Positions 45,361-56,751 of a stretch of DNA of 64,000 bases are shown here, one piece after another. The position numbers and the translations under genes are program-made. Position 1 is the stretch's first letter. Each line of letters opens with the position of its first letter. The DNA comes from Nephrocerus scutellatus (lineage: Eukaryota > Arthropoda > Insecta > Diptera > Pipunculidae), in the NCBI GenBank assembly GCA_947095585.1, contig OX352763.1:15735462-15799461 (forward strand). Reading direction: 5' to 3'. The notes below the pieces were generated by a model. The model saw only the letters and a list, made by a program, of their open reading frames with translations, did not search any database and was not told the origin of the DNA.

Positions 45361-46352
45361 AATGATGATGATGATGATGTCTAATTCCAGGAATTCCACT
45401 GTATATTGGTGTCTGAGGGATTCCAGTTGTGCATGCCATCTAAGGCGTGGCTGCGCTTTAACTTTGGTTCGAAGAATCTGCAGGCTGAAGCGGTAATGTC
45501 TATTATTCTACGTGTCCTAGCCATCTAAAACGTTCAGTACGTAGTTTCTTGACTAGGTTGATGTCGCTTTACAGCTCTTACAATATCGTAATTGAATCTT
45601 TTCCTACATAGTCTATCAAAACAAACTCGACTGAAAATCGTTCGAAGAACTTTTTCTTCGAAACGACCAAGAATATCCTAATTTGCCTTCCCTCGAGTCC
45701 ATGCTTCAGCAGTAAAGAGCAGGTCTGGGATTTGATAGGTATAGCAATAGTGGTCCAAAAGAGGTTTTTACGACTCTATTGCCTTCGCTGTCCAAAAACA
45801 GCGATACACGGCAGCTGGTGTAGTTATCAGATGTTATATCGAAGACAAGGTAGGCAGAGTCCCTAGTTACTTTTAACTTACAGCTATTGCTCTACGTTGG
45901 GACCGATATGTCAATGTTGGATGATACTTCTTCACTTGGCTTGCTTTAGCCTTAATTGTAACACTCACTGTAGTATATCTCACCGTTTTTCATCCATTGT
46001 ATGACGTTTATTAAAAGGTGTTGCTAAGTAGCCTCTGTCAGTTGTATATCAATATGTCTACTACACCCTGGTTATGATGGCAATTTCTTTACTGCTTCAT
46101 AATTTATTCGTAGAAATAGTTAAAAGATTGTCAAAAGTTTTTTTATCTTGTAATTATTGCATGTGTGGTTTTCTTCGATAACTTCTACAAGTAATGTGAC
46201 CTTTTAACAAAAAGTCACTCAGTCTTTTAACAAAATGGTAGTTTCTTCTTTTTCAGTTTGATAACAATAATTGCTTAATCAAGAACATAATGATGTATAA
46301 TAAACATGACTCTGACTAGTATATATATAGCTAACGAGAGTACCTAGGAAAG
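44655..46352. repeat. Tandem duplication B, copy 1 (unit 1698 bp)
   Basis: GGCAACTATTATTCTGAAGC starts at 44655 and again at 46353, offset 1698. The two copies agree except for at least one change (CCAAGAATATCC at 45669 against CCAAGGATATCC at 47367). The unit contains LINE relic parts on both strands. Confidence 0.95.
45365..45960 (-). pseudogene. LINE 3' end relic, antisense, with (CAT)n tail
   Basis: On the minus strand 'KVLRTIFSRVCFDRL' codons are readable near 45650-45600, then 'HALDGMHNWNPSDTNIQW' (about 45450-45395), and the element ends in GACATCATCATCATCATCAT at about 45363-45382, a 3' microsatellite tail. It abuts the plus-strand LINE relic, so one inserted next to or into the other. 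Duplicated with duplication B. Confidence 0.65.
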
Positions 46353-48043
46353 GGCAACTATTATTCTGAAGCGGACAAAGGCAAGAATCGAGTTTACACT
46401 TAAGAGGCATCATGCGGGTTTTCCAGCGTTCGATCGTGTGTCGACCATATCTCGAACAGTCTGCTTAGTTTCAGTCAGCGTTTTACTTAATGTTCGTGGA
46501 TTTTAAGAAGGCCTTTGACCAGGTTAACCGAGAATACATAAGGATATCATTTCTTTTAAGAGGAATTCCCTCTTAAATAGTTGCTATTATAAAAATGTCC
46601 TACAACAGCGTAAGATGCTTCGTTTTGCTTAATAGACAGCTCTCCGTCTTTTTCGAATTGAGAAAGGGAGTGAGACAAATACTTTTTCTACTAACGATAG
46701 ATGAATTACTGACTGGCACCGTTGGTACAGTGGAACATGGCATTAATGGAGACCGTTTCAAAGGCTACGCCACTTGGATTAGGCCGATGATATATGTTTC
46801 CTGGCAAGTAACATGACTGGCCTTAACGGAATGTGTCTCTCACTGCAGGTGAAAGAAAGATCAATCAATCTAAATATAAATGGCAATAAAAGAAAAATAA
46901 TGCCCACCGGCCGCTCGACACATCAGCGTATTATTTTGCAGGAGAACAGTTTAAATAGCTCGGAATTATTGCATCAGCTGAAAATAGTACATATCTGGAC
47001 GTTAAAAGTCAAATAAATAAATGTCGAGCTTTCTTCGGTGCTCTATTTCCAATTTGGAAATGATGATGATGATGATGTCTAATTCCAGGAATTCCACTGT
47101 ATATTGGTGTCTGAGGGATTCCAGTTGTGCATGCCATCTAAGGCGTGGCTGCGCTTTAACTTTGGTTCGAAGAATCTGCAGGCTGAAGCGGTAATGTCTA
47201 TTATTCTACGTGTCCTAGCCATCTAAAACGTTCAGTACGTAGTTTCTTGACTAGGTTGATGTCGCTTTACAGCTCTTACAATATCGTAATTGAATCTTTT
47301 CCTACATAGTCTATCAAAACAAACTCGACTGAAAATCGTTCGAAGAACTTTTTCTTCGAAACGACCAAGGATATCCTAATTTGCCTTCCCTCGAGTCCAT
47401 GCTTCAGCAGTAAAGAGCAGGTCTGGGATTTGATAGGTATAGCAATAGTGGTCCAAAAGAGGTTTTTACGACTCTATTGCCTTCGCTGTCCAAAAACAGC
47501 GATACACGGCAGCTGGTGTAGTTATCAGATGTTATATCGAAGACAAGGTAGGCAGAGTCCCTAGTTACTTTTAACTTACAGCTATTGCTCTACGTTGGGA
47601 CCGATATGTCAATGTTGGATGATACTTCTTCACTTGGCTTGCTTTAGCCTTAATTGTAACACTCACTGTAGTATATCTCACCGTTTTTCATCCATTGTAT
47701 GACGTTTATTAAAAGGTGTTGCTAAGTAGCCTCTGTCAGTTGTATATCAATATGTCTACTACACCCTGGTTATGATGGCAATTTCTTTACTGCTTCATAA
47801 TTTATTCGTAGAAATAGTTAAAAGATTGTCAAAAGTTTTTTTATCTTGTAATTATTGCATGTGTGGTTTTCTTCGATAACTTCTACAAGTAATGTGACCT
47901 TTTAACAAAAAGTCACTCAGTCTTTTAACAAAATGGTAGTTTCTTCTTTTTCAGTTTGATAACAATAATTGCTTAATCAAGAACATAATGATGTATAATA
48001 AACATGACTCTGACTAGTATATATATAGCTAACGAGAGTACCT
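46353..48043. repeat. Tandem duplication B, copy 2
   Basis: This follows copy 1 to CTAACGAGAGTACCT near 48043, then diverges into TGCGAAACATTTG. At the copy 1 end the corresponding sequence is CTAACGAGAGTACCT followed by AGGAAAGGGCAACT, the junction. Confidence 0.95.
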
Positions 48044-48049
48044 TGCGAA

Positions 48050-48800
48050 ACATTTGTTTTCGTTTCTTCAGTTAATTTGTGATGAACACAGAAAAAGTTA
48101 CAGATGATATTTAATCCGCCAAGTATGTTTTTGAGACATGCAATTTATGAATCTCTTTTTCTTCTTATCTGATTGAACGTTAAGACGATCTGACAATCCT
48201 ACTTCTCCATTAAGACCATCAACTGCGAATGAGAACATGAAATGGGAATAATAATAAATTATCATTTGCTAAAATTATAGCTGATCCACTTTTTATGCAA
48301 TCTTCTAGGTCAGATATTTTGATAGCCTTTGCAGCGGCATTTGCATACAAGTTGGAATTTATTTATCATTTTTCTGACCAGTATTTAGGTCTGATGTTGA
48401 ACTAAATTTCGTTTACACAACATTTGATTTGAGACTGATGTGAGACTTGACAAGATGAAAACTCTGTCTAAGAGAATAAATAAGTAATCCCGGTATGTAG
48501 TTTGCTGGGAACTGTGAACTTGATCTTGCTTGTATCAAGTGACAATTACGTTTCCTTGTTACTCAAATTCTGCCGATTAACCCCCATTTGTTGAAATATC
48601 GCAATGCATATAATTTTTATGATTTTTCCCAGAAAAATTGGAAATAAAAACGTCAAAATGAAAACTTCTGTCGGCTGTAAAATATTTGCTGATTTCTTCT
48701 TGAATGGCAGCAGATGTACATTTGCAGAGATGCCTACTAATTAAAGAAGAAGGAAAGTAAATGTTTGATACCGCATCTATTGCAATGCAACTGTTTCAGT
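48050..48800. other. Unassigned intronic stretch
   Basis: No repeat family or coding frame supported. Confidence 0.35.
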
Positions 48801-49075
48801 ATCTGAGTTATTGTCGAACTCACAACAGATCATAAAAAGTTACGAAAAGGAAGAGCATTCAATCGTCATGGATTGCTGCTTGCACTTGGCGCAAGATTTG
48901 TTAAGAAATTTGAAACTTACGGGTTTCAAACCTTACTATACTGTAACTCAAACAGGTGTAAGGAGTGCTCATCAAAGCATGGAGCTATTGAAGTCAAAGT
49001 TCGGTGACCGTTTTATCTCTATATTTGACGCCTCTGTTGTTAGGACCAACATTGAACGTGAAATTGTGTGAGTAT
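48800..49075 (+). pseudogene. Mariner-like transposase fragment
   Basis: 'TGVRSAHQSMELLKSKFGDR' (48951-49010) corresponds to the region after the second catalytic motif of the mariner relics (compare 'LLKSKFGDK' at 5795). The catalytic part itself is not readable. Short, dead. Confidence 0.5.
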
Positions 49076-49149
49076 TTGCCGATTTATGCGAAGAAGTAAT
49101 TTAAAATTCGGTTCAGCATATTAACTCATGCAGGTGTTACCGTGGGTTC

Positions 49150-49850
49150 ATTATATAGATTCCTCGTGATAGGCAAATTACATTTGGGAGATATATTCTC
49201 ATGAAATATCTAAAACTAACGTAATCCTTTGTGACCGACCGTACGGATTTCGTGGGCAAGGTTCTACTGGTGTTTTGATAGCATATCTTATCGGACAGTC
49301 CAGTCGAACCAGTCTATTCATCAATTTGGTGAAAGCAAAGCCGTTGCTCTTGATATTTCCAAGGCATTTGACAGAATTTGGCTTTTAAACAAAATGCGTG
49401 CTTATGGAGGCGATGAAAAACTGCTTCATTGGATTCTAATCTAATCTTCTGGACCGCTCAATCCTAGTAGTTTTGGACGGATTTAAATCTGAAATTCATG
49501 TCATAAATGCTGGCGTTCCCCAGGGCTCCGTTGTGTCACCAAAATGTTACATCCAGACAGTTACATGCCACCTCTCTATGAATTCAAACGTAATACTCGT
49601 AGCGATCAAAATGATCATCAGTATACCCTCAAGCCCATCTTTTGGTCGACACTTTTAAGTTCAGAGATTCGTTTCTTAGCCGTTTAGGCGAATGTGGAAT
49701 GCTTTGCCTAGCTTTGTTTTTCCTTATCACTACCTACAATCCGCAGGCATACAAAACACAAGCTCAAAGACATTTCCTTTTCCTAAACCTTATCGCCAAC
49801 GCTGTGCTAAGCCTTGCATTATAACGTACAAGATCCTTAACGCGTCCACA
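49150..49850 (+). pseudogene. LINE RT to 3' end relic, plus strand, internally deleted
   Basis: Codons for 'DRPYGFRGQGSTG' type RT entry (49235-49275), 'AVALDISKAFDRIW'-like A motif (49340-49385), 'INAGVPQGSVVSP' (49505-49543; the RT B motif), then a jump to the C-terminal 'FKFRDSFLSRLGECGMLCLA' and 'YNPQAYKTQAQRHFLFLNLI' and stop (49642-49824). The segment between the B motif and the C-terminus, which should hold the YADD box, is missing. Same family as 17780-19085 and 62560-63235. Confidence 0.8.
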
Positions 49851-50034
49851 AATCTTAATATATAAATCTGTATGTCTGTATTTCAGTTCACGCATAGCTC
49901 GAAGACCGCTACCGCTCATCCGGTATAGTTGGAACTTTGTGATGTGGTGGGGACGGTTAGGCTGGATGTTTGTTGGGGTAGCGTATTGGAATTGTGGGGG
50001 TTGACGTGGTGGGTGGCTCGACTCGAAGACCGTG

Positions 50035-50116
50035 CATTTTCTTTTATATACATAATCTTATTGCCAATAGACAACTCACTGAATGGCTTGCACCACGGCA
50101 ATAAGGTGGGCTATTA
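50035..50116 (-). repeat. Short retroposon fragment (relative of 36465-36565)
   Basis: The plus strand reads ATCTTATTGCCAATAGACAA, CTCACTGAATGGCTTGCACC, ACGGCAATAAGGTGGGC. Order and spacing match 36490-36560. Confidence 0.7.
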
Positions 50117-51680
50117 AAATTAAAATTAAAATAAACATAATAATCATAATAGTGCTGATATATGCGGCGAGGAAGGGGTGGATAGCTCAAGGTGGGTCTT
50201 GAATGGTCTTGGTGGTCAGTTGGGTGAAGTGTAGTGTGTTGGGGGCAGCCAGAAAACGCTGGGTATTTCAGCTATTTATATATAAAATACATCTTTGTGA
50301 TGTTTGAATATTCAAAAAATGTCCTGCTTAGTTTCTGACTCATATTGGCAATATCCATTTCTTTAAACAGAACTGGTTGTTTAGAGCAATATGTGTAATA
50401 GCTGTTGATGTTTGTTTTTTTGTTGTGGAAAGTGGGACGAACGCACTGTTTGCATATCGATTGATCTAAGATATAATTAGCGCTTTGTACTTCCTATAAA
50501 GAAGAAAAATTTTTACGATATATTATCGTGTTTCTGTCGTACGCAAGATACGAAATGAAACGATCCCTTTTTACCCTATGCGTTACTTCAGCAATAGGCA
50601 TCTTGCATTTCTTAGGTCAAACGACACATTTGTGACGTTACTTATGTGACCCAGCCCACTTATCTGACAGAACCCATTTAAGTAACCCTACGTGTATCTA
50701 GAAATTTTATAAACAGCTCAAAATACATTCTATTTGTACAACGCTTCCCTCAACCAAACGAACGAGTATATAGATAAATAAATAAAAGAAAAAAAAAGAA
50801 TTTATGGAAAATTTTTTGGGGATTTTCTGCCTCGAACAGCTTCGTTAGTGGAACCTACAACTTCTCTTCACATTGATTGCAGTAAAAAAATCAATTTGTT
50901 TACAGCTTTTTTCTACACCTAATTGGTAGTAAATATTTTTCTATATTTTTCCGCATAACGAAAGGAAAAATTTCAATAAAAATAAGGGATGGCAAATGTG
51001 ACTTCCGGCTGAGCAAGCATAATGAAACTTTGTCAACATGTCTACAAAAACAACAACCGTTCGCAAGCAACAACAAAATCAATTTTACAGGTGTTTTTAG
51101 CTTTGAGCAAATATTTGCTTTTTCTTTCTCCAATGGACATTTAACCTTCCTCTGGGTTTTCTTGTTTTCTTCATTTTGTGTTGTTTCCCCAGTTACCTTA
51201 AGCCTCGGCCCATCATAACTTAGATGTCCATCAGAGTGCGTAGTATTGGTTGAGCACTTCACGTCCACTTACCACTTATAAAACTGGAGGTATTCGGTAG
51301 TCAACGGTGCTTGGCCGAAGAGCCACAACAGTGATATAAATAAGTATGCATATTCCTAAAAAATTCAAGTTTGCTTCTTTTGGTATGGTCTATGTTATAG
51401 TTTCTGAGAATTAAGTATCTATATCAACAGCTTTTGAGCTTTTCGGTGAACTATGAGTTGTAAATATATATCTGTGGTGTTAAATAAAAGGCCTTCATGT
51501 AAAATGAACTCGAAAAGTAGTCGATTTTCCAATTTCCAATCAAAAATGTGTTAACGAGGCTAAATACAAATTTTATTGTGTATCTAAGCGTGGTAAAGTT
51601 AGGTCAGCTAACAAGAAAATGTGATATGCAAGATGCAATTTATTAAAATTTTCATAAACCCAATTCATGTTTTGCTTTAC
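50117..51680. other. Unassigned intronic stretch before the purine tract
   Basis: 50900-51268 has a minus-strand frame without family features. Otherwise AT-rich and unrecognised; it may hold regulatory sequence of the exon at 52601. Confidence 0.35.
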
Positions 51681-51684
51681 GAAA

Positions 51685-52345
51685 GAAAATGAGATAAGGA
51701 GAGAGTACTAGCTAGAGAGAGACCTAGAGATACAGAGAGAGATATATAAAGATAGAGTAAGGTAGACATAAGACGCGTTCGAGATGCGGAGGGCTCCGTA
51801 TACTCCGTGTCCTCTGTAAATTGAACACGACTGCTGGCTGAGAAATCGGAGAATTATCTCCAATTTTCTGAGACAAAATTATTTTGGATTCGATCTCTCA
51901 CTTTACATTGTCAGTTAACTTTTAAAAGTTTTTGTTGCTGAGCTGACATATAGCGGCAGATGCAATTCTCTTCACTGAGAAGAAATAGAAAATCTTTGAG
52001 ACATCAGCTATTTCGAACGCTCCAATAGACATACGTAGAGAAATAGAGAGTAGAGGCAGATAGACGTAGAGATATGTAGAAAGATAGAGCGAGAGGAAGA
52101 CGTGGAAGTACAGAGCGAGATAGATAGATAGAGATACAGAATGAGAGAGTGATAGATAAAGATATACAGAGAAAGCGCGATAGATAGAGAGATACTGAGT
52201 GTGAGCGATAGATAGAGAGGTACAAAGTGTGAGAGGAGGATAGAGAGATACAAAGAGAGAGAGAGAGAGCGATAGATAGAGATATACAGAGAGAGAGCGA
52301 GAGAGAGAGAGAGAGAGCTATAGATAGATAGAGAGAAAGAGAACA
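51685..52345 (+). repeat. Purine-rich GA / GATA tract upstream of the second exon
   Basis: Two blocks, 51685-51765 and 52030-52345, are almost only GAGA and GATAGATA-type repeats, such as GAGAGAGAGAGAGAG near 52257-52320. Minus-strand frames of 114 codons are Leu/Ser/Ile-rich artefacts of the repeat. In flies such tracts are binding substrates for GAGA factor and GATA proteins, and the tract ends about 255 bases before the ATG at 52601, so a promoter-proximal role is possible but unproven. Confidence 0.8.
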
Positions 52346-52600
52346 CAACCAACGAGAATCAGAAGCACAACGAGTATCAGATTTATAACGACACTAGTTC
52401 AAACTAACCCATTCTTTAAATCGTCAATTTTATGTATGTTTCACTTGTCACTCATCTTTAGATAAAGAACGCAACATTTGTGATATACAAACGAATTTAA
52501 AAACAAAAACCTCACTCAAATTTTTTTCCAATGGAAATACACCAACATCGTTACCACCACCAACAACAATTGATCTATTCCACCAGTTATTTTGACCAAT

Positions 52601-53427
52601 ATGAACACATCAAATGCAATAATTTCCCCGAGCGCCATCAACAACTATAAATCTCAATGCAACAACAAAACCCAACTTGTAACCGAACAAGATTTGGCCA
52701 ATCAAGAATTTATACCCACCATTCCGTTTAACACATCATCATCATCATCATCATCATCGCCGTTGTTGATTAAGTGCGACGAAGAGGAATTTGAAGCAAA
52801 TTGTCCAGCCTCATTTGATGAGGTGGCTTTAGGTGTTATGACTATGAAAGGAGATCATAATTCAAACCAGCAGGATTTTAATGACGATAATGTTTACATG
52901 GACGAAGCTGTGTCAACTAATAGATTGAATTATTTGGAGAACAACCCGCCTAAGATTTTCCCTGAATCTCCCATACCATCATCATCTGTAATGTTTCATC
53001 CTCCGCCTACGCCTTCGCGAGTATCATCCCCATACCCCGGAAGTAGTAATTTTATGCGACGCCAAACAGAAATGATCTTTCGACCGCCAGTATCATCGAC
53101 ACTACACTATAATTACCATTATCCTTCGCATAGGAGAATAGACATTGGTCGTTCGTCACGGTATCACCAACAGGATGCTAATGGTTTTGGCCACAGATTA
53201 GCTGGATATCATTCGAATTCTTGGCATTCGCAATCGCCGTCCACCGAAAGTGTATACTACCTGCATGCAACCGCCGCCACCCAATATGCTCCATGTGGAG
53301 CTGGTCCCGCGATACATCAGCAGCTGCATAATATGAATCATCAACATTATCGTCATGACGGCACCGCTTACGTGGATGTTGCCGGCGGTAGCCATCATGA
53401 TCCCATCGGCGACATGTTGTCAAACAG
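52601..53427 (+). CDS. Second host exon, Ser/His/Tyr-rich regulatory-type protein
   Basis: The frame opens after an in-frame TGA at 52571-52573; the first ATG is at 52601 in a good context (CCAATATGA). It ends at ACAG|GTATGG (53427/53428), a good donor, in phase 2. About 275 residues: an Asn/Gln/Thr-rich start, an eight-to-nine Ser run (residues about 44-52), an acidic 'CDEEEFEANCPASFDEVALG' segment, a Pro-rich 'FHPPPTPSRVSSPYPGSS' segment (about 133-150), an Arg/Tyr/His-rich middle, and a 'HHDPIGDMLSN' end. No zinc finger, homeobox or signal peptide. If it is not an alternative first exon, the phase-2 partner at 20923 could splice to AG at 52631-52632, giving the codon AA|C. Gene not recognised. 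Purine tract upstream. Confidence 0.75.
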
Positions 53428-53950
53428 GTATGGTCTCTATACACATTTGTTCTTAAAAATTAAATAGGTTTTTAAAATTTACATCAATTTTTCGACAGTA
53501 AAAAACCTTATACATAACAGCAATTTCTTAAATAACGGATTATAATCATTAATTCAAATGCAACTCTTATTTGCAATCGAATTTTTGCGCTTGCAATTGT
53601 TTTGCTTTATTCGTGTTATGCCTGCTAGCAAAGGATTCGCTTACATTATTAAGGAGCTTTAGTTCTGGATTTTCACAAAATTATTAGAAAAGCTGTAGCT
53701 TAAAACTGTTATTAATTTCTAAGGTGTCAGTCAAAACCTTATCCCTTAACTTAAAACTGCGACTTTATAAAAATTTGCCTAATTGTACACGAAACTCATA
53801 GAGCATAACTCAAAAGTTGAGAAGTGAAAAAGCAAAATTTTCAGCAATCATATATCTTTTGCTCCGCTAACTAACCAAAAGTCCAATTGAAAGACAAACC
53901 AGAATTAAAATATATTTACATTTCTTCAATACAAACAAGTCTGACTTTGT
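53428..53950 (+). other. Start of the following intron, unassigned
   Basis: This follows the GTATGG donor. No repeat was recognised up to the LINE fragment at 53950. The acceptor must be beyond the window or was not found. Confidence 0.4.
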
Positions 53951-54220
53951 ACTGAATGAACCAATTAAGGTTTATCGTTTCTTGTACCGTTCTTGTACCA
54001 TTCTTCGTGGCGAATACCAAAATGGGTGCTTATCCTACCGATGCTGCTTTTTATTTTTCGAGATTGGCAACCCTAGTGCTGCCATCAGGCATTCAAACCA
54101 CAAGCTCATATACATCTCCTCTTTTCTCCTACTTTTCTTTAACGCCCACTCTGTGCCAAGCATATATATAACTGAGCATTATAAGGATGCCAACCCTTTT
54201 ACGAGTGCTCAAATTACATA
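53950..54220 (+). pseudogene. LINE C-terminal fragment
   Basis: 'LYRSCTILRGEYQNGC'-like start, then the closing phrase GGCATTCAAACCACAAGCTC, TCTTTAACGCCCACTCTGTG, CCAAGCATATATATAACTGA and GGATGCCAACCCTTTTACG, parallel to 19435-19545. Decayed. Confidence 0.7.
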
Positions 54221-54284
54221 AAAAAAATTTGAATTTCATGTCATTGCAAAAATGGTACTAAATCGTAACATTTTCGTGCATTGA

Positions 54285-54550
54285 TGAACTTAATTCGACT
54301 TTTGGCTATGAAACGCCATCAAGGATCATTGTTTATCGATGGTTTATAGAATTCAAACGTGGCCGCAGTTTACTCAACCACGAATTTCGTGAAGGTCACC
54401 CAAAATCGGTTGCTGTTTCAGAAAAAATTGATGCTATGCTTGAACTGATACTGCAAGATCGTCATGTGACTTATTTTCCGATTGAGGCAACCTTGGGCAT
54501 TAGTGAGCATGCAAATTTCACCGTCAAAAAGATTTTTTAGATTTTTTACT
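54285..54550 (+). pseudogene. Mariner transposase N-terminal relic
   Basis: In one frame with one or two breaks: 'RWFIEFKRGRSLLNHEFREG' (54332-54395), 'HPKSVAVSEKIDAMLELILQ' and 'DRHVTYFPIEATLGISEHAN' (54396-54520). This is the paired helix-turn-helix DNA-binding region of a mariner transposase; the usual 'GRPKSVV...' phrase is changed to 'GHPKSVA'. The catalytic part is absent. Confidence 0.85.
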
Positions 54551-54619
54551 TATAGAGTATTGTTTCTCTCGCCGTTACGTCAGAGCCTCGTATCACTTTC
54601 TCCAACGCCAGGTTGAAGA

Positions 54620-55265
54620 GGACGCAAGCCAGTCCATCCCCTTGTCGGAGCCCGTTACAGATATTGAATGGGCTTGAAAGTGATCCGAATATATTTACTT
54701 GGCTTGTTACATTGGTCATGGTCAACCTACATAGTCGTGTCAGTTTATTTGGGATGCCGAATCCCTACATATGGCTTAATAAAGTTCTACTCTAGCTATG
54801 CTATCATAGGCGGCTTTAAAGTCTATAAAAATATGTTGTAGTGAGTTTTGAAACTCTAGACATTTTTCCATCACCTGCCTAAGGGTGTAAATCTGATCAG
54901 TTGTTAATTTGCCTAGGAAGAAGCCACAATGGTATGAACCAATGATGACTTTAGCGTATGGGGCTATCTTGTCTTGAATGATAGAGGAGAAAATCTTATA
55001 CGCGGTACTCAACAACGTTATAACACGATAATTGCTGCATATTGATATCTCTTATGTATGGGACACAGGATGCTTCTTCGCCAGTCTTCTGGCATTGTTT
55101 TTTCCTCCTATATTTGCACAATTAGTTCATGAATTGCTTGGTGTATTGCGGGGCGTCCTGTTTTAATCAGCTCCGCTGGGATACCATCAGATCCCGGGGC
55201 CTTATTATTTTTGAACCGATTTATCGCTCTACTAACTTCGTCTATGCTTGGTGACGGCTGCATAA
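54620..55265 (-). pseudogene. LINE RT relic, antisense (sister of 36225-36660)
   Basis: On the minus strand the frame 55015-54776 reads 'AYKIFSSIIQDKIAPYAKVI', 'IGSYHCGFFLGKLTTDQIYT', 'RQVMEKCLEFQNSLQHIFID' and 'FKAAYDSIARVELY', the RT thumb-to-palm entry with the A motif 'FIDFKAAYDS' intact in this copy. The rest to 54620 is broken. Duplicated on the right side (58449 onwards) with a 33-base-scale deletion. Confidence 0.85.
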
Positions 55266-55889
55266 TTTAAATTGAATGGTTAGGTTGATTTGGGGGGTAT
55301 TTAGAAAAATGTAACGATTGATACTTTTAACTTTTTTTTTTGCATGCGCTATATATGTAGGATACCTCATTCAACATATAAATTAACTGTTTTTTAAAAA
55401 TACTTGCATAACCCCTTATCCACGTAGCCCATGAATTCTTCGTATTATGTGATAACGACAAGTTTCGTTGGAATAACAAAATGCTATTAAAAGTACATCA
55501 TCCTTTGTGTTCATTGCTTTTCGAACTGTCGGTAATTCGTTTAGAACTTAAGGGCAATTTAATATATTTAGCCAGGTGCAACAGATCACAGTTGCATTCC
55601 TCCTTTCCACATAATCTATCTATCTATCTATATATATAAAATAGAGAATTTATTTGTATATTTGTATATTTGTGCCTAACTAGCTCTGGAACGCCTTGAC
55701 CAATTTCAACCAAACTTGGTATACATATTAGTTACTATGTATAATCAAATATAGGTGGTGGGGGGTAGCAGCATTTTTGGCTGTGGGAGACGTGGCAGGC
55801 GATTTTAGTGTCGGACCCGCCGTTTTCGGTATCGCCGAGACGAATAGTGCTGGTAGTACACTCCTATGGATGAGTTATATTCCCGCAGG

Positions 55890-56640
55890 GGGGTGGGTGA
55901 CCAATATTAGAGTAGATTCTATGGTTTTCGGGGTCGCTGAGTTGAATGGTGATAGTAAGACAGCTCTAGGGGGATGGGGTCGATAACGGAGGGTGAGGGA
56001 GGTGACCGATATTAGTGTCGATTCTATGGTTTTCAGGGTCGCTGAGTTGAATGGTGATGGCACGACAGCTCTAGGGGGATGGGGTCGATAACGGAGGGGG
56101 AGGGGAGTGACCGATATTAACTTTTTTGTGTCGATTCTATGGTTTTCGGGGTGTCTAAGTTGAATGGTGATGGTAAGACAGCTCTAGGGGAATGGGGTCG
56201 ATAACCGAGGGGGAGGGGGGTGACCGATATTAGTGTTGATTCTATGGTTTTCGGGGTCGCTAAGTTGAATGGTGAATGGTAACAGCTCTAGTGGAATGGG
56301 GTCGATAACGAAGAGGGAGGGGGGGCGACCGATATTAGTGTCGATTCTATGGTTTACCGGGTCGCTGAGTTGAATGGTGATGGTAAGACAGCTCTAGGGG
56401 GATGGGGTCGATAACGGAGGGGGAGGGGGTGCCCGATATTAGTGTCGATTCTATTGTTTTCGGGGTCGCTGAGTTGAATGGTGATGGTAAGACAGCTCTA
56501 GGGGGATGGGGTCAATAACTGAGGGGGGTGACCGATATTAGTGTCGATTCTATAGTTTTCGGGGTCGCTGAGTTTAATGGTAATGGTAAGCCAGCTCTAG
56601 GGGGATGGAGTCGGTAACTGAGGGGGGGGGGGGCAGATAT
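55890..56640 (+). repeat. G-rich minisatellite, seven units of about 105 bp
   Basis: Each unit reads GATATTAGTGTCGATTCTAT, GGTTTTCGGGGTCGCTGAGT, TGAATGGTGATGGTAAGACA, GCTCTAGGGGGATGGGGTCG, ATAACGGAGGGGGAGGGG. Units start near 55912, 56022, 56130, 56235, 56339, 56441 and 56542. G runs of 4-6 recur in each unit. Frames over the array on both strands are by-products. Confidence 0.92.
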
Positions 56641-56751
56641 GATTAGTGGTGTATAGAATGGTACTCGGGGACCATTTGGCGACAAATTTGGGGGTGAGGA
56701 CATTGTCGCCCCTACTTCAAATTGGAAAAGGTAGATTAGTAGCCGTGTTTT

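Larger units (their letters stand above)
20924..52632 (+). other. Presumed large intron (GT donor at 20924, candidate AG at 52631-52632)
   Basis: The donor GTAAGTTT is strong. In the next host exon the only early AG that restores frame from phase 2 is at 52631-52632 (CCCCGAG|C), preceded by a modest pyrimidine stretch. If used, the intron is 31,709 bases, filled mainly with transposable elements. Undetected small exons inside, or the second exon being an independent first exon, are both possible. Confidence 0.4.

Noticed and set aside
52004..52352. Two 114-codon minus-strand frames rich in Leu/Ser/Ile
   Set aside because: They are translations of the GAGA/GATA simple repeat, which lacks stop codons in those frames.
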